The translations under genes and the position numbers were made by a program. Shown piece by piece: positions 13,999 to 26,395 of a DNA stretch of 64,000 nt. A model generated the notes under the pieces. That model saw only the letters and a list, made by a program, of their open reading frames with translations, was not told where the DNA came from and searched no databases. Where the stretch lies: positions 62,001 to 126,000 of the forward strand of contig WFMF01000298.1 in assembly GCA_011033025.1 (NCBI GenBank), in the 5' to 3' direction. Origin of the DNA: Beroe forskalii (lineage: Eukaryota; Ctenophora; Nuda; Beroida; Beroidae). The stretch's first letter is position 1; the number at the start of each line of letters is the position of its first letter.

Positions 13999-14040
13999 GA
14001 GAGTGATGTCATTATCATGGTTTAAAGTATGGAATTGGTG
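13999..14040 (-). promoter_or_regulatory. CRE-type module, copy C
   Basis: Minus strand: CACCAATTCCATACTTTAAA, then CCATGATAATGACATCACTC. Confidence 0.55.
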
Positions 14041-14954
14041 ACATCAAAGTGTCCTATTTTAGCGACTGCAGAGTGCAGCTCCCCTTTGAGTGTACCATAA
14101 CCAATCGACATGGTCCATAGATGAAGATCTTACTAAACTCTCACTAAACTGCATATAACGATGAACATCGTATAATTTATGGAGTATATATTTCAATAAT
14201 TCCTTAATATTCTCCTCCCGCTGCAACTCTAATATCATGGTGACCCTGCAGCCTTCTGACGCTGGTCTCTAGGACGCCCTGCACCAGCGGCTTCATCTAC
14301 ATAACAATGGTTATAGTAACTCGGATCTCGGACCCTTGAGAGCTGCAGCCACATGCAGCTACATTGCAAACCTCATGACTTCGCTAGAATGAGGCAAATA
14401 GATTTAGCAAATTTATGAAATGGCAACAAATTCAGGGCCAAGAACATCTGAAGTTTCATATCAAATATCAGTTCAAACGGTCCTTCCGTGGGCAAGGATG
14501 ATGGTCAAACAAACTGTATCGCGAACCTCTATGACTTCTCACTACTCTAGCAACATACATGGAAGATAATTTGGCCCAAACGATCACTGAAATTTCGAGG
14601 CAATAAAAATAACAGCAGTTGCTGATATGAATCGAGTATTTTTTTTCCAAAGTCGACTTAGAGAAGTAAAAGTTAAACTGAGTAAATATGATTTACTGGA
14701 TGGTATGGATTCATCAGAATGCTACATGTGAACAATGTCGCAAATTTACGGAGTTCAGCATCCTCTAATAGCTTAATACGCAGGATATAGAGTACCCAAT
14801 GGACGGACAAATTCTGTGCATTTACCGTAATCAGCAGTTAACAATGTTTCATGAATTTAACCATCTGCTTTCACCAAACAACATGAAGAGTGCTGAGTGA
14901 TGCCTACTTTATGAGTTAGTGACGTTATAGCCACTTCTGCGTCGCGTGAGGTTC

Positions 14955-15045
14955 CGATCACGTGATACATCACGTGACAGCCACTGCCACTTCCACGTGA
15001 TGATATTATGCCATATATGGCATAATGTGGTCACGTGGAAGTGGC
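14955..15045. promoter_or_regulatory. E-box-rich palindrome
   Basis: GCCACTTCCACGTGA (14986-15000) and TCACGTGGAAGTGGC (15031-15045) are perfect complements around ATTATGCCATATATGGCATAAT. With two upstream TCACGTGA-like sites there are four CACGTG words in about 80 bp. It could be a bHLH-bound element or a MITE. No gene is nearby. Confidence 0.55.
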
Positions 15046-15049
15046 TCCG

Positions 15050-17180
15050 GTAAACTTTTAAACGCTGTTGCTCCCCAAGATCCTAATTCTTATCTACAGA
15101 AAATTTGAAAAGGCTATGATGGTATGATAGAATGATTGAGGCCCACTTTTCACTTACAATTGATCGAACTTAATTGCAAAAACTGCACCCTTCATTTATT
15201 CCACTGAGAAAAAAGTTTTGGTTTGCTCGAGGCTGCAATATAAAGCGACTGCGCATAAGTGCATAAAATATATGATACAATCCACTGAAGGGAGATATAT
15301 TTAGATACATGATGGCTAGACTAATAATATCCCTAGATAAATGATCCTAGAATATATGATCTACCCTTACTTCTGTTTAAGTTTTTGGAGCAAAGTCCTA
15401 TTACGTATCTCGTATATAAATACGTCGTATTCCTAGAACGGACTTATGTCCTGTACCATCATATAGATCGGAAATTTGGCGTAAATTTGTCGTATCCGAT
15501 CACCAATTTGGATATAAAATATAAAACCCACCCGGGTATCCATCATAACATCGTGCACCAGTAACTGACTACCCGGTCGTCATACATTACTACCGATCCT
15601 TATATCATGCCCAGTTTAGAGTTTACCAGACCAGCCCAATATACCGCATTACCATGGTTTAAAATGCAAATAGGTATATCATAAAAATAAATATCTGATA
15701 TATGGATATAAAATGTTTTTGGTATTTCATCCTCTTATATAGAAATTCCCACATATTATAGTATTCATTATCTACTGAGACGTGAAATTTTACGAATATA
15801 TTCAATAGAAGTTCCAGAACATGTACATCAGCCAGGCAGGTCATCGATGCACAATTTCGTGCAACTCTATCTGGTCAAATGATTTAATGCTCATGATAAT
15901 AGGTTGTTAATAATTACAAACTCTAAACGTATTTAAGATAGATCTAGCTGGATCAGTATCACTAACCTTCAATCGGATAGTAGAGTAGTATATTGGGCAG
16001 ATCAGGAACTGTAGAGAATCATACCAGCAAGACTTTCTCAGTCATCACGATATACGAGAAACTGATCCGTCGCTCACAGCACTGAAAAATAAACGTAATT
16101 TACAACCAACTCTATGATTTAAAAACGTTTGGGGTGGTTTGAGTTGTGACTGCCCAGTCAGTCTGGCAGACTTGCCAAGGAGCCGGTCAGCTGAAGCTTT
16201 AGAGTGTTCCTACATAATTATTTATCAGCGTCAGGAAACAGACAGTTTAATCGATATCAAATCAGCCTATTTAATTTGTAAAAGTAATATATTCATATGG
16301 GTATACTGTTAATGTTTACTTTGGTGCTTAAAAGCTTAATAAACTGTTGAATGTTTCAGGACATCTTTCAGGGTATTACTATTACTACTTTAGAGTATTA
16401 GTATTAGTATACTTATAGTAACTGTAAATCATTTACGAAGAGAATCGTCAATATTTCTTGGAGCCCAGATAGCCAGATAATCCATTATATCCACCTCTTT
16501 TCTCCGAATTTAGCTCCTCATGAGTAAGACGTCAACTTAAGCTTTTCTGCGCTCAAATCAGCTATCCCATCATTTGGACAGGGTTTAATTCCCTAATTTA
16601 GCCCATAATTAAAGCTCCTCTAGACCAATTTATCTAATCACCAAGACTACTTCTAGTAAGGTACTGTCAAATTTGTATAATTAGTACATAAATTACTGTA
16701 CTTTTTACCAGCACTTTTTACTGTACTTTTTACCAGTAAGATGGTCAGATCAAAAAAGAAATTAAAATAATGAAAACTCTGAAGTAAATAGTATGAGTGC
16801 ACAAAGAACATAATATACGTACATTGCATAATTTTACCAAAAATGCTGCATTTCCTAAAACAGAAAGTGGACCCTTAATTTAATTTCTAGATGAAAATAA
16901 TACAATTGCTTTGTCAACATATTTTATCTTTACCACAAAAAGAAAAAAAGAAAGACTATAAAACATTGAGAATAATGTCTTTTCATCAGACATCTTCAGT
17001 TTCACTATTGAAACTTAGAGGTTATTTTTTATTAAAAAAGTCTAGGCATACTCTCGAATAAGTTAAAATGGTGCTTAGTCCATTTGCCAAGTGCTACCTG
17101 GTCTCAATGACACCAGCCACGGCGCCATCTTCGCAACAGGGAACATCATCGATAGGCAACTTTTTAGATAGGTAATCATA
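15050..17180. other. Gene desert
   Basis: AT-rich, with small local palindromes and a short duplicated CTGTACTTTTTACCAG near 16695-16737. No gene seen. Confidence 0.6.
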
Positions 17181-17189
17181 TTGTATCCA

Positions 17190-17460
17190 GCTGCTGGCAG
17201 CCGACCCCCCATCCCCCCCCAAACCAGAATCCCATGGCCATCCATCACAGGCGCCTCCATCCACAAAGCCCTCCACAAGCCGCCCCCCATCCCGTAAAAG
17301 CCTCCCCCCCCACAAGGCCACACCTCCACCACAGAACGCCCCCACCACATGCCACCTCCCATTACTGGGCACAGCACCCATTCACCATCCCCTTTCCCCT
17401 CCCAGTAGCCACTCCATCCACATACACAGCTTCCCCCAAGTAAGCTTCCAAAACCATACA
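17190..17460 (+). repeat. C-rich minisatellite-like sequence, left block
   Basis: Long C runs with recurring ACTGGGCACAGC- and CCACAAAGCC-type words, similar in style to 18065-18240. No real gene; overlapping frames are composition artefacts. Confidence 0.5.
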
Positions 17461-18065
17461 CAGTTTCCCCCCTAGTCCTTTTACAAAAACGCCACAGGGT
17501 CCCTCCGTCCGGGGGCAGGCTCCCATTTTCCCCTTTAAAGGTTGCGAAAATTTTCCGGCGTAGCACCCCCCCCACGTGCCAAATCCTGCCCCCATCCCCT
17601 TTAATTTACTTCCACCCTTTTACCCGGTTTTAAAACCTTGGGTTTCTGGTGGGTTTCTAAGGTCCTCTTTCAGGCTTACTCCTTATACTTTCATTGCTCA
17701 AATTTTAAAAATTTTGTTCCGGGCCATGACTAAAATTTCCCTGCCCCCTTTTACATTTCTTGCTGATTCTCTTTCCCAATGTTCCCCCCGGAAGTGGATT
17801 GATTTGGGGACGGGGATTTGAGGAAATGCTGGTCGTTTATTTTGTTTCCCTGGGGGATTTGCCTCCTTGGAGATCACGAAAACCTTTTTTTCGGCCCTTG
17901 GTTTCCCTGGGCAGGGGCCCTTTTGAGGGGAGGGATGTTGGAGTGTTTCAAACTGGATAAGATGGGGGATTCCTTTAAAAAGGGGGGAAAAGGGTGGTGG
18001 GGGTTTTAAAGGGGATGGGGATTTGGCCCCTTGTACCCCCCCAAGGGCCCCCCCTTTTTTTTTTT
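17460..18065. other. Suspected low-quality or mis-assembled sequence
   Basis: Base composition changes to short homopolymer runs of all four bases (CCCGGTTTTAAAACCTTGGG; AAACCTTTTTTTCGGCCCTT; GGGCAGGGGCCCTTTTGAGG), a pattern typical of poor read ends. It separates two blocks of the same C-rich repeat, so it may be an unresolved repeat bridge. Confidence 0.55.
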
Positions 18066-18245
18066 TTGGGGGCATCTATGGCCCCACACAGAAAAAAGGG
18101 GGGCACAGCCTCCCACCAAGTAGGCACAGCCTGGCCACCCCCACCCAAGGCACCCCACCAACCCTTCCCACCCCTGAATCCCACAGAACCCCAAGCCCCC
18201 ATCCAGTAGCGCAGAGATCCTGCCCTCCACAGTAGGGCACAGCCT
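18065..18245 (+). repeat. C-rich minisatellite-like sequence, right block
   Basis: Contains GTAGGCACAGCCTGG and GTAGGGCACAGCCTCC with intervening CACCC runs, about 130 bp before the GPCR stop codon. Confidence 0.5.
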
Positions 18246-18375
18246 CCTTAATTCCCGATTGTCGCGGAGTCCATATTGTACCTGGTTTTTCACATACTCA
18301 TAGTTCTCCTATGCTGGATGACTACAGGTCCGTCTCTCACGGGTCTGAGGTCTCCGATTTAGTACTTTCAATTGC

Positions 18376-19599
18376 TCAAACTGAAATATCGTTCTCGGTT
18401 TGAGTCGATCCCCCGCCATTCTTCGTGCCCCTTTTCCCCGACACTCCCTCATTGCTGAGCTTACTCTTCTCAATGCTATCCACCCTGGAAGACGCAGCAT
18501 TGATCTGTGAGTTGATCTGGGTGGGTATCTTGAGGATCCGCATGCTGGTCGAGCTGACCTTCTTGTTAACATAGTCCTGCACGTTGTGCATCCGCCAGTA
18601 GTAGATCACGGGGTTAGCTGTGCTGTTCAGCGCCACACACATGATGAACGTGAAGTTCCAGCTGTACCAGATCAGGAAGGGGTAGCCCTCGTAGGCTCGG
18701 AGGTAGCAGTCGTTGTCGCAGACTGTTACGTAGCTGGATATAGCCATGAGGAGGTAGTTCAGGAAGACGGGGATGTTGAAGAGAATGTAGGTACCGGTGA
18801 AGATGAGGATGGTGTAGGTAGCGTGCATGGTGGAGGTTTGCGCTTTCTTAGCTCGCGATCCACCGCCCCCACCACTCATTATCTCCTTCTTGGTCACGGC
18901 CTTCTTCTTGTTTTTCTTCTGGGCAGCTTGCCGCCGTTCGTTAGTCATGATGAGGATGTAGGAAGTGATACAGCTGATACAGATGGGTATCACAGGCACC
19001 GCTAGGGTGGTGGTTCGGGTGATGGAGTTGAACTTGTAGGCCCAGTCAGCTATTGGCATCTCGTAGCAATACACCTCAGTTATCCAAAACATGTAGGATG
19101 CATCTTTCATAAGGACAGGTAGAGCGGTTCTAAAGATCAAGAAGACGAGGTAAATCACGATGAAGATCCAAAGGGTTTTCATGCTGAGTTTGTGGAGCGG
19201 TTTGATGAGTATGCAGGTCCTCGAAATTGACATGATTCCCACGAGGAACACCGACATGTAGGGAAGGACCTCCCAGAGAATGCCCCAGATGTAGCAGAAG
19301 GCTGTGTTACCAAACCAGGCCTCCTCCCGGTGCCTGAGAAAGCTGACTATCTGGGGGAGCAGGGTGGCACAAATCAAAGTGTCCACTACAGCTGTAAGGA
19401 TGTAGACGGTGTTAAAGAAGGCCTTATTGACGTTCCCTTTGGAAGCCTTTATACCAGAGGTGGTGAAGAAGACGATGGAGATGATGTTACCGGGTAGTCC
19501 GATGGCAGTGCAGAAGACGTAGATCCCAGCGAACAGGTGGTCGGCTGCAGGGGGGACTTTGTGGTCCTCCCAGGAGACTGCTGTGCTGTCGTTTGTCAT
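18376..19599 (-). CDS. Class A (rhodopsin-type) GPCR, single coding exon, DRY replaced by SRT
   Basis: An uninterrupted 407-residue reading frame with seven hydrophobic segments: TM1 about 22-46 (GN at 37-38), TM2 61-86, TM3 99-125, TM4 142-164, TM5 198-218, TM6 260-287, TM7 307-334. Cys102 at the top of TM3 and Cys178 in ECL2 can form the usual disulfide. TM7 has NSTANPVIYYW, a clear NPxxY. Cytoplasmic loop 3 is long and basic (KKNKKKAVTKK) with a five-Gly run. The tail is Ser/Thr-rich and ends DISV, a possible class II PDZ ligand. At the end of TM3, where most class A receptors carry D/E-R-Y, the sequence is ISRTCI, so Arg is kept but Asp and Tyr are lost. No ligand can be named. GC is clearly higher than in flanking DNA. 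A splice acceptor (TTCCTTGTCATCAG) ends one base before the ATG. Confidence 0.93.
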   Translation of the reverse strand: MTNDSTAVSWEDHKVPPAADHLFAGIYVFCTAIGLPGNIISIVFFTTSGIKASKGNVNKAFFNTVYILTAVVDTLICATLLPQIVSFLRHREEAWFGNTAFCYIWGILWEVLPYMSVFLVGIMSISRTCILIKPLHKLSMKTLWIFIVIYLVFLIFRTALPVLMKDASYMFWITEVYCYEMPIADWAYKFNSITRTTTLAVPVIPICISCITSYILIMTNERRQAAQKKNKKKAVTKKEIMSGGGGGSRAKKAQTSTMHATYTILIFTGTYILFNIPVFLNYLLMAISSYVTVCDNDCYLRAYEGYPFLIWYSWNFTFIMCVALNSTANPVIYYWRMHNVQDYVNKKVSSTSMRILKIPTQINSQINAASSRVDSIEKSKLSNEGVSGKRGTKNGGGSTQTENDISV

Positions 19600-19625
19600 C
19601 CTGATGACAAGGAAGAGTTAATTCC
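19595..19625 (-). promoter_or_regulatory. Splice acceptor one base before the GPCR start codon
   Basis: On the minus strand, the pyrimidine-rich tract ctcttccttgtcatcag is followed by a single G and then ATG (19599-19597). This is a better acceptor than chance usually provides. It implies that the mature 5' leader is added by splicing, either from a 5'-UTR exon or from a spliced leader. Confidence 0.55.
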
Positions 19626-19629
19626 GCGG

Positions 19630-22600
19630 ATATTCACATCATTTATTAATCTTACTCAGATGCTTTTATAAAATGCTCATATAATATGCTCATATGGGTC
19701 ACAAGGCGATTAAATCAGAAAGTGCAATAACTTCAAATAGTACCTCAACTATAGCAATATTTAAAAGGAAAGTAAAACTACAACTAAGAAAGGAACTTAA
19801 TATTGAGCTCTTCGCAAACATTTGGCCAATTCAAATAGCCATTGTAACTCCCTAATTAGTGTTATGAATCTGTAATGAAAACCTAAACCTACATAATATT
19901 ATAACCCCATATACCATGCCCGACACCTGCAGATGACACCAATGCAATTGCATCAATTTCTCAATTTTGAAAGAGAAATGAGAGCAAAGTTACAGTAATA
20001 TATATTCGATCGTGAGTCTTACGAATAAAAGGAAACGGCAGAATGCCTCGAGTAATATAGCAGAAACAAAAGGCATTGTACGAGTATAAATGATTGTACA
20101 TGGGTACACCTTACATTTAGACCACGGCCATCACCTATAATGTGTGTGAAAAACTTTTCACACAAAGCATCCCTCATCATTATCGCTTTAAAAGTTTTGC
20201 TTTCATTAAAGAAAACTCATCCGGCATCTTGATGAATTCGACTTCGAGAAATTTGTAGATGGAAAATATCCGATGAAGGCTTTGAGTTCAAAATCTGACG
20301 ATACGATGATAGTACCTATGATCTAGTTTTTAAGGACCAAAATCAAAAAAAATATCTATTGCTATTTAAATTTTGAATCTGCAAGTCTTAATATTTGCTC
20401 TAATCTACTTTAATTGACAGACATGATAGTGATATTTGTATTTGCAAGCTTGTGACAGACCTGGAGTGTCAACTAACTAACAAAGCTCAAAAATAAACTG
20501 AACCGTTATACCAATGTGACGTAGACTATTAGAGAACAAAATTTGTGACAAATGACAAGCTCACTATAGGGAAGGAAGTCACCCCAAAACGTCAAAATTC
20601 GCATGCCACAAAGCACTAGTACAATACAATCGTCAATTATTAAAATAGCAGCGGTGACTTTGTCAATATATGCTGCGGGGGCTATTGTAGTTTGTGAGAT
20701 CTACTATATGAAGTGTACCATACAGTCACCAATTGACAATGCCCAGGGGCAAACCATCTCAATTATAGGAATATAAGATGATGAATTGGGGAGCCATGTT
20801 GCCTTGCATAGAATTGGTGTGGTTTATGCTGAGTACCACGCATAAAGTTATGGTATAGAGTAATGTGGCATGATTGTTGATGGGATATAATGGCACTGCA
20901 CCGGTAACCTACCATACTTTTGTCATCCAAGTTTATAGCATATAGTAACCAACAGAAGCTAATTTGCTCTAGTTTAAAGCATCGCATATTCGCGGATTGC
21001 TATACTGAGGTTATTTTTCTATTCGACTCATGTCAAATGGGGGTGAAATATGTGTGCACTAAAGATCTTGCTTTGTTTTTTGGGGGGTGGGGGTGGTCGG
21101 GGGCGATTTTTACGATGAGTTCAAGTTGAAGAATAATGACTGACAAAACTACGTGTGCATAAATGAAAACACGTCGAATGGTTATGTAATCACCACTCGA
21201 AAATCGTGATTAGTGAATATGCCATATGCACTGATTCATAATGATACTATTATGTTGAACTTGTCATTTGGATAATATCCATTATGCAGGTTTATTGTGA
21301 GTTTTATTGTTATCAAGATTGTCGAATCAAGATCAGCTGTTTTATGTTTGTTTTCATCAAAAAATTCAAATCGAGAGCGGATTTGGGTGAGGGGCAGAGG
21401 GGTAAGTGAAGTAAAGGTAATTGAAGTAGACTTGTTCATGAATGGTTTGATGTAGTAATTAGTTTGATCTCTGATATTCCTGATTGAAATCAATCAGTAA
21501 GTTTAAGATTGCTTCACAATTGGCTTCGCGCAGCTGTAAAGCAATATATTCGCTATAAATAAAGAAAATAAAAGAATGAAAACTTCATCGAACAATTGAA
21601 ATATATAATTGAGCTATCTATTATAAATTTATAATTATATATATATATATCCTTAGTTTGAAGGACAAATAATAAAACGGAAGGGAAACTTCGTACGTAC
21701 GACGTACGTTCGTCGTTCAAGTGTCTATTATATCCTTTGAAATTGAAAATTTACAATTGGTACGATCCAAACAATACGAATAAAACAATGTACACAACTC
21801 CAACAATTTGAATCATTCGTCTAGAACATTGACATTGAACAATTGGACTGCCGAATGGATGATCATTGATAAAAAGACATTATGAATAAACAGTGCATAT
21901 TTACATATGCTTATTATATAATTTTATGGTCGGATTGATATCTGATATCATCGTCATAAATTGGGCTTATATTGTGATCAATAAAGTTGAAGTCAAATTC
22001 AATACATGAAATTGCCTGGATGAAATAAGACAATATGAGAAGAACCATAGACCTAAACTCTTCAGGATCACTTCATGGATGTCATGCAAGTGGACTATTC
22101 TCAAGGTAAAACCAACAGCAAGATTTATACTGACACTATTATAGAGCACTATCCTAATCCCCACATTTTTGAATAAAATAATTGCTGAAATGTCAAAGTA
22201 CTAATGAAATGTAGCTTAAATATACATAATATTTAGTCAAATTGAGCACTGAAGTTTACAGAAAACTTAAAAATACTTGTACAGACGAGGGATTCAGTAA
22301 ATTTGTATACAGCTCTCCAAAGAACTAATTAAATATCTAGCCATATCCCTTAAACTTCACGTTCAAAAGCAGTAGAACAACATGAAATCCCACTTCATTG
22401 ATATTTGATATCAACGCTTATTAAATTCTTTCACCACACAGCAGTTCACATAAAAGCAGTATACGCTTCGTCGCTTCAGTGAGGCTAGAACTCCTCAAAT
22501 GAGATGATATAGCGCAGTGAAGAAGAACGCAGTTAGGACACATAATCCTAGGGAAAAGTATTCTTTTTTTGTGTCGATAATATCAGAAGGACAGAAAAAC

Positions 22601-25200
22601 TATTAAAAAATAATAATATTAAAATAAATGAATAAAAAAACTGGTTCGCACTTGTTAAAGCTATGGTCATAATCGGCCGTTTTATATGGTTACTGGTTAG
22701 CCTGTGCTAATGCTATAGACTCATAGATTAACAGCTAAACATCGTTTACTGAGAGTGAGTGGTTTAATATTCAAATACCCATCTGGGGGCCTCTGGGTAC
22801 AATTCAGGTACAATTCAAAGCATTAGGGTACAATGCACAGGGCGTGAACATCTGTCTAACTCCAGATTTGAACTTCTTAGTTCAAACCCACGTAACATGC
22901 TCTCACGCAGATCCAACCCGCGTTACTTGCCCTCACGCAATCCAACACCATGTTATTGTAACTTGGAATATCATTATCAGCAAAATTGACGATTATCATA
23001 ATTTCTACAAATCTTCTACGTAAACTCGTGTGCATAAAAATGTAGCAACCAACTCTAATTTCAATGTAATCAAGTCGAAAATCCTTTGTAAATATTACTT
23101 TCCTTAAAATCCCTTTATTACCAATTACAAAACAGTATATGTGAACTTCATTTTCATCACAATTTGAGATCTTAGTTTATTTCAGTTTTCGACGATGCGG
23201 AATTGGCTGTTTTGCGTACACGTTCCTGTATTTTTTAGCCACTTTGCACTTACCGATTAGCGTATAAATATTAAAGTTCAATTTCATCATTATTGTATCT
23301 TAGTTTCTTTTTTCACATTAACTATTTTAGTTTACACGTTTGCTTTAAACACAAGTTCAGCTTTCGATCCCTAATTTGACAACCAGCGTGCGAGTTGAAT
23401 GACAAACTGCGTTCCGAATGGTCAGTTCTGGATTTTGAAGATTCAGAATTATTGTTAAGTTACAGGGACTAAAATTACAATGCAATGAAAATACAGGTAG
23501 TAAACATTTATTATGAAGCTATGAAGGTGGTAGTAGTAGTTGAGATCGAACTAGTCCGAAGAGCTATCTCAGAAGTAAACCAATCCGGCTTGACCAATCC
23601 GTCTTCAGTCTTGACCGAATTTTAGAAATAACCAATCCGGCTTGACTAATTTTCTAAATTTATTGTAGGTCAGCTTCAGAGAATATTTGTCTTTAGAAGA
23701 TACCACTACAAATTATAGAAAGAAATGTTATAGGGCTGCTTTATATTGAGGCTCTCGACTTTAAAATGATAAAATGTTGTTCGTACAGAATATTGGAAAT
23801 GAACTCCTGAACAAATTAATTCAAACTGGCTCAGACTGCAATGTTGTTGGCACTGGCCCACTCCAGCACTGACAGTCAACCAGTAAACAGTAGATCATTA
23901 AAATTATTGTTATCGTCATCAAAGTATCAATATCCATATTTAATTGTCACTCTTCGCAGGTTCACAGGACACAGATCCCATCCCGACATTGTAGTAAGAT
24001 AATTATTTCGCCCCTGCTACCTTATTCACTTGGGCTCCACTTATCAATATTTTACTTTGTTGGGGGATCAGTTTGATTCGAGATACAGTGAGATTTGTAT
24101 CCAGATTCCATGAGTTCATGATGACTTCATGAAGTTGATTTTCAACTTGATTCCAGAATTTAATTTGATTTAAGCTCAAAGTTTTATCATTAAGTTGGGA
24201 TTGATCATAATACTGAAATAGATGAAGTGACAGTAAAACAACGACAAATAACGAAGCCACATGCTGCAGACTGCATGGGCAATGCAGAAATCAAATTAAT
24301 AACAAAGATTCGCTAGATAGATGAATTATAATGACAACAAACAGTATCCCACAAGATATTCTTAATCCTATCCGGGAACAGATTTACAAACTAATGACCG
24401 AATAATCAATAATTTTAGAATTTTTATTGAATACATATTTGTCTATATTTTAGATATGAATTCATTTTAAACCCCAAGACATGACATGGTCTATTCGCTG
24501 CAACTTTGACGAGGAGAATGAGAAAAAGTGAGCAACGGAGAAAAAGAGAGGGCACTTTCGATTACTTTAATGCGAATTAATTTAATCTGAATTAACTAAT
24601 TAAAATTCTAATCAAAGTTAAATTAATAAATTTGACTTAATAAAACTAAAGATGACTGAAATATCCGACTTAGAGCATGGGATTGGGAATAACAAAAGTA
24701 ACCCAAGTAGTACTTTTACTTTTAGCTTGCTGTCCCATGAATGACGAGACAAAATTGAAACAAAAGTAAGTTAATGAGAGGAATACCAGTGGAATACTGC
24801 TACATAATATTAAATGGGAGGACGTACTAATGTGGCAATAATATGGCATCTTTTAATGGCAATTACCGCGTGCCTGAATAGCTCAAATGAGCCTCTGTAA
24901 CTCAGTGATATTATAGAAGTTAAACTTGACATTGGAAAATGCTTAGAAGGTTAATTTGACGACACCTTTCCAGCAATAGACAGGTTTCATTATGATTAAT
25001 ATTCTCATTGCATATCATATTCCGATAATAAAGACGCGCTTTAAATTTAATTGAGCAATTATGACGCCAAATTCTTGCATTTTATGAGCGATTGCTTTAG
25101 CTTAATCTTGCACAGGATCGGCATGCATTCAGGATTTACGTTGTATACGATAGCATTTTCAACTTCAAGGAGAACGTATAATAATTAACAGCCCAGAACA
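19630..25200. other. Gene desert upstream of the first GPCR
   Basis: AT-rich with short random frames. Candidate upstream exon or promoter of the GPCR would lie here but no clear donor or core promoter could be assigned. Confidence 0.5.
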
Positions 25201-25275
25201 CAACAAGAATTGCGCCTGCCGACACAATTCTTGTTTGTCCATTGTTCCCGTATGCAGGCGCTTAATTTCCCTCCC
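25201..25275 (+). repeat. Shared 75-bp hairpin sequence, copy 1
   Basis: AACAAGAATTGCGCCTGCCG followed by a complementary CACAATTCTTGTT, then TTGTTCCCGTATGCAGGCGC and TTAATTTCC. It is almost repeated at 37004-37078. Confidence 0.7.
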
Positions 25276-25479
25276 CCGCGATGCTTGATGTCTTGTAACT
25301 CAACATTTTGGAAATTCTAGTCTTAACGACCTGGGCAACATGCTTATTTGAAATTTTCTGTGACCTGATTTAAAACCTTTCTGATGAACTGATTGGGCTG
25401 TACAGGATCATTTTTTGTTATCAGAAAACTGAAGATAAGCTAAGAAAATAAAAATTTGAAATTTGACTATAGTGGGGCT

Positions 25480-25560
25480 TGAACCCGTGACATCTAGCGT
25501 GCCAGCACTACAAAGTCCGACGCGCTAACTGATTGCGCTACGAAGTCATGAAATGACATG
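25480..25560 (-). repeat. tRNA-like sequence, likely SINE head
   Basis: On the minus strand the sequence has an A-box-like TAGCGCAATCAGTTAGCGCG and a B-box GGGTTCAAGCCCC. A D-stem (GCGC/GCGC) can form, but the anticodon arm is not canonical, the spacing between boxes is long and only part of the acceptor stem pairs. It is unlikely to be a working tRNA gene and fits a tRNA-derived SINE or decayed tRNA. Confidence 0.5.
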
Positions 25561-25644
25561 TTAATTATGTGTAACAATACGTGTAAAATTTCAGTTTTTT
25601 ATTGTGATATTGATTCAATTTTCCACATCATTTCTCAGAGAATA

Positions 25645-26395
25645 CCTTAGTACCAGAAATTAAGAAGTGTACTATTTAAGGTAGTAAGCAATTTAACTGT
25701 CTTAAATAGTACACTCCCTAAATTCTACAAATCTTAATTTCTACATACCGTAATTTGTACAACACCACAATTTTAGAGAATTTTGTTAAAGTAAAGATTT
25801 GTACATCTATACCTATCTTTTCTTTCACTACAATATTAAGGTATTCTATTTTCTCTCAATACAGGTTCAGAATTTTTCAGCGAAAGCATTAGTGCAGACA
25901 AAATCAAATTTGATATGATAAGCAATTATCAATGGATAAAAATTATAGGCATTTCTTCGGCGGTTACGTCTTCCTGCACATCTTCCATATCTTCCACCTC
26001 AAGCCCAATAAAAACAACTTCGATATCTTCGATGTTTTCATCAGGAACCAAGGCCTTCATCGGCCAATCTTTCATCAAACAGAGGCAGTGAAACATTGCA
26101 AAGAACATGGTGTTGACTCTAGGATGCTCATGGACCCGTTTGCTAATCTGTTTCTCTAGAACCCCTAGCTTTACTTTTGTCTATATTTCATAGATCCCAA
26201 ATTAATTGAATTCAATGGAAAAATCTACCCTCTTCTTGTTTTAACATCGGTATTTTTGGTTGAACATTGGTGAAACGACGTGAAATTTAGTCCTAGAATT
26301 GCCTGATTTTTGTAGAAATTTTTACTGCCTTAATTAGTACACTTCTTAATTTGTACGTCCTTAATAAATACACATCTTAATTTCTACCACTAAGG
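25645..26395. mobile_element. Tc1/mariner-type MITE, TA target site, 751 bp
   Basis: The left end after a TA dinucleotide (25643-25644) reads CCTTAGTACCAGAAATTAAG. The right end, read inward on the minus strand, is CCTTAGTGGTAGAAATTAAG, followed outward by TA (26396-26397). Subterminal AAGTGTACTA motifs are also inverted. There is no transposase. The middle contains a 78-codon minus-strand open frame (about 25932-26159) with coding-like composition. Confidence 0.8.
25932..26159 (-). other. Captured ORF inside the MITE
   Basis: Minus-strand translation is open for about 78 codons, from LEKQISKRVHEHPRVNTMFF to an acidic C-terminus (EVEDMEDVQEDV) and a stop. There is no ATG at the start of the open stretch. 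It resembles a host exon fragment or a transposase scrap; I do not recognise it. Confidence 0.3.

Noticed and set aside
17075..18293. Many overlapping Gly/Pro-rich open frames
   Set aside because: They arise from C/G-rich low-complexity and suspected poor-quality sequence; all frames on both strands stay open equally.
18586..19005. A 139-codon plus-strand open frame
   Set aside because: Shadow of the first GPCR coding sequence on the opposite strand.
25480..25560. Functional tRNA gene
   Set aside because: A and B boxes are present but the anticodon arm cannot be drawn and the acceptor stem is incomplete; kept only as a tRNA-like repeat.
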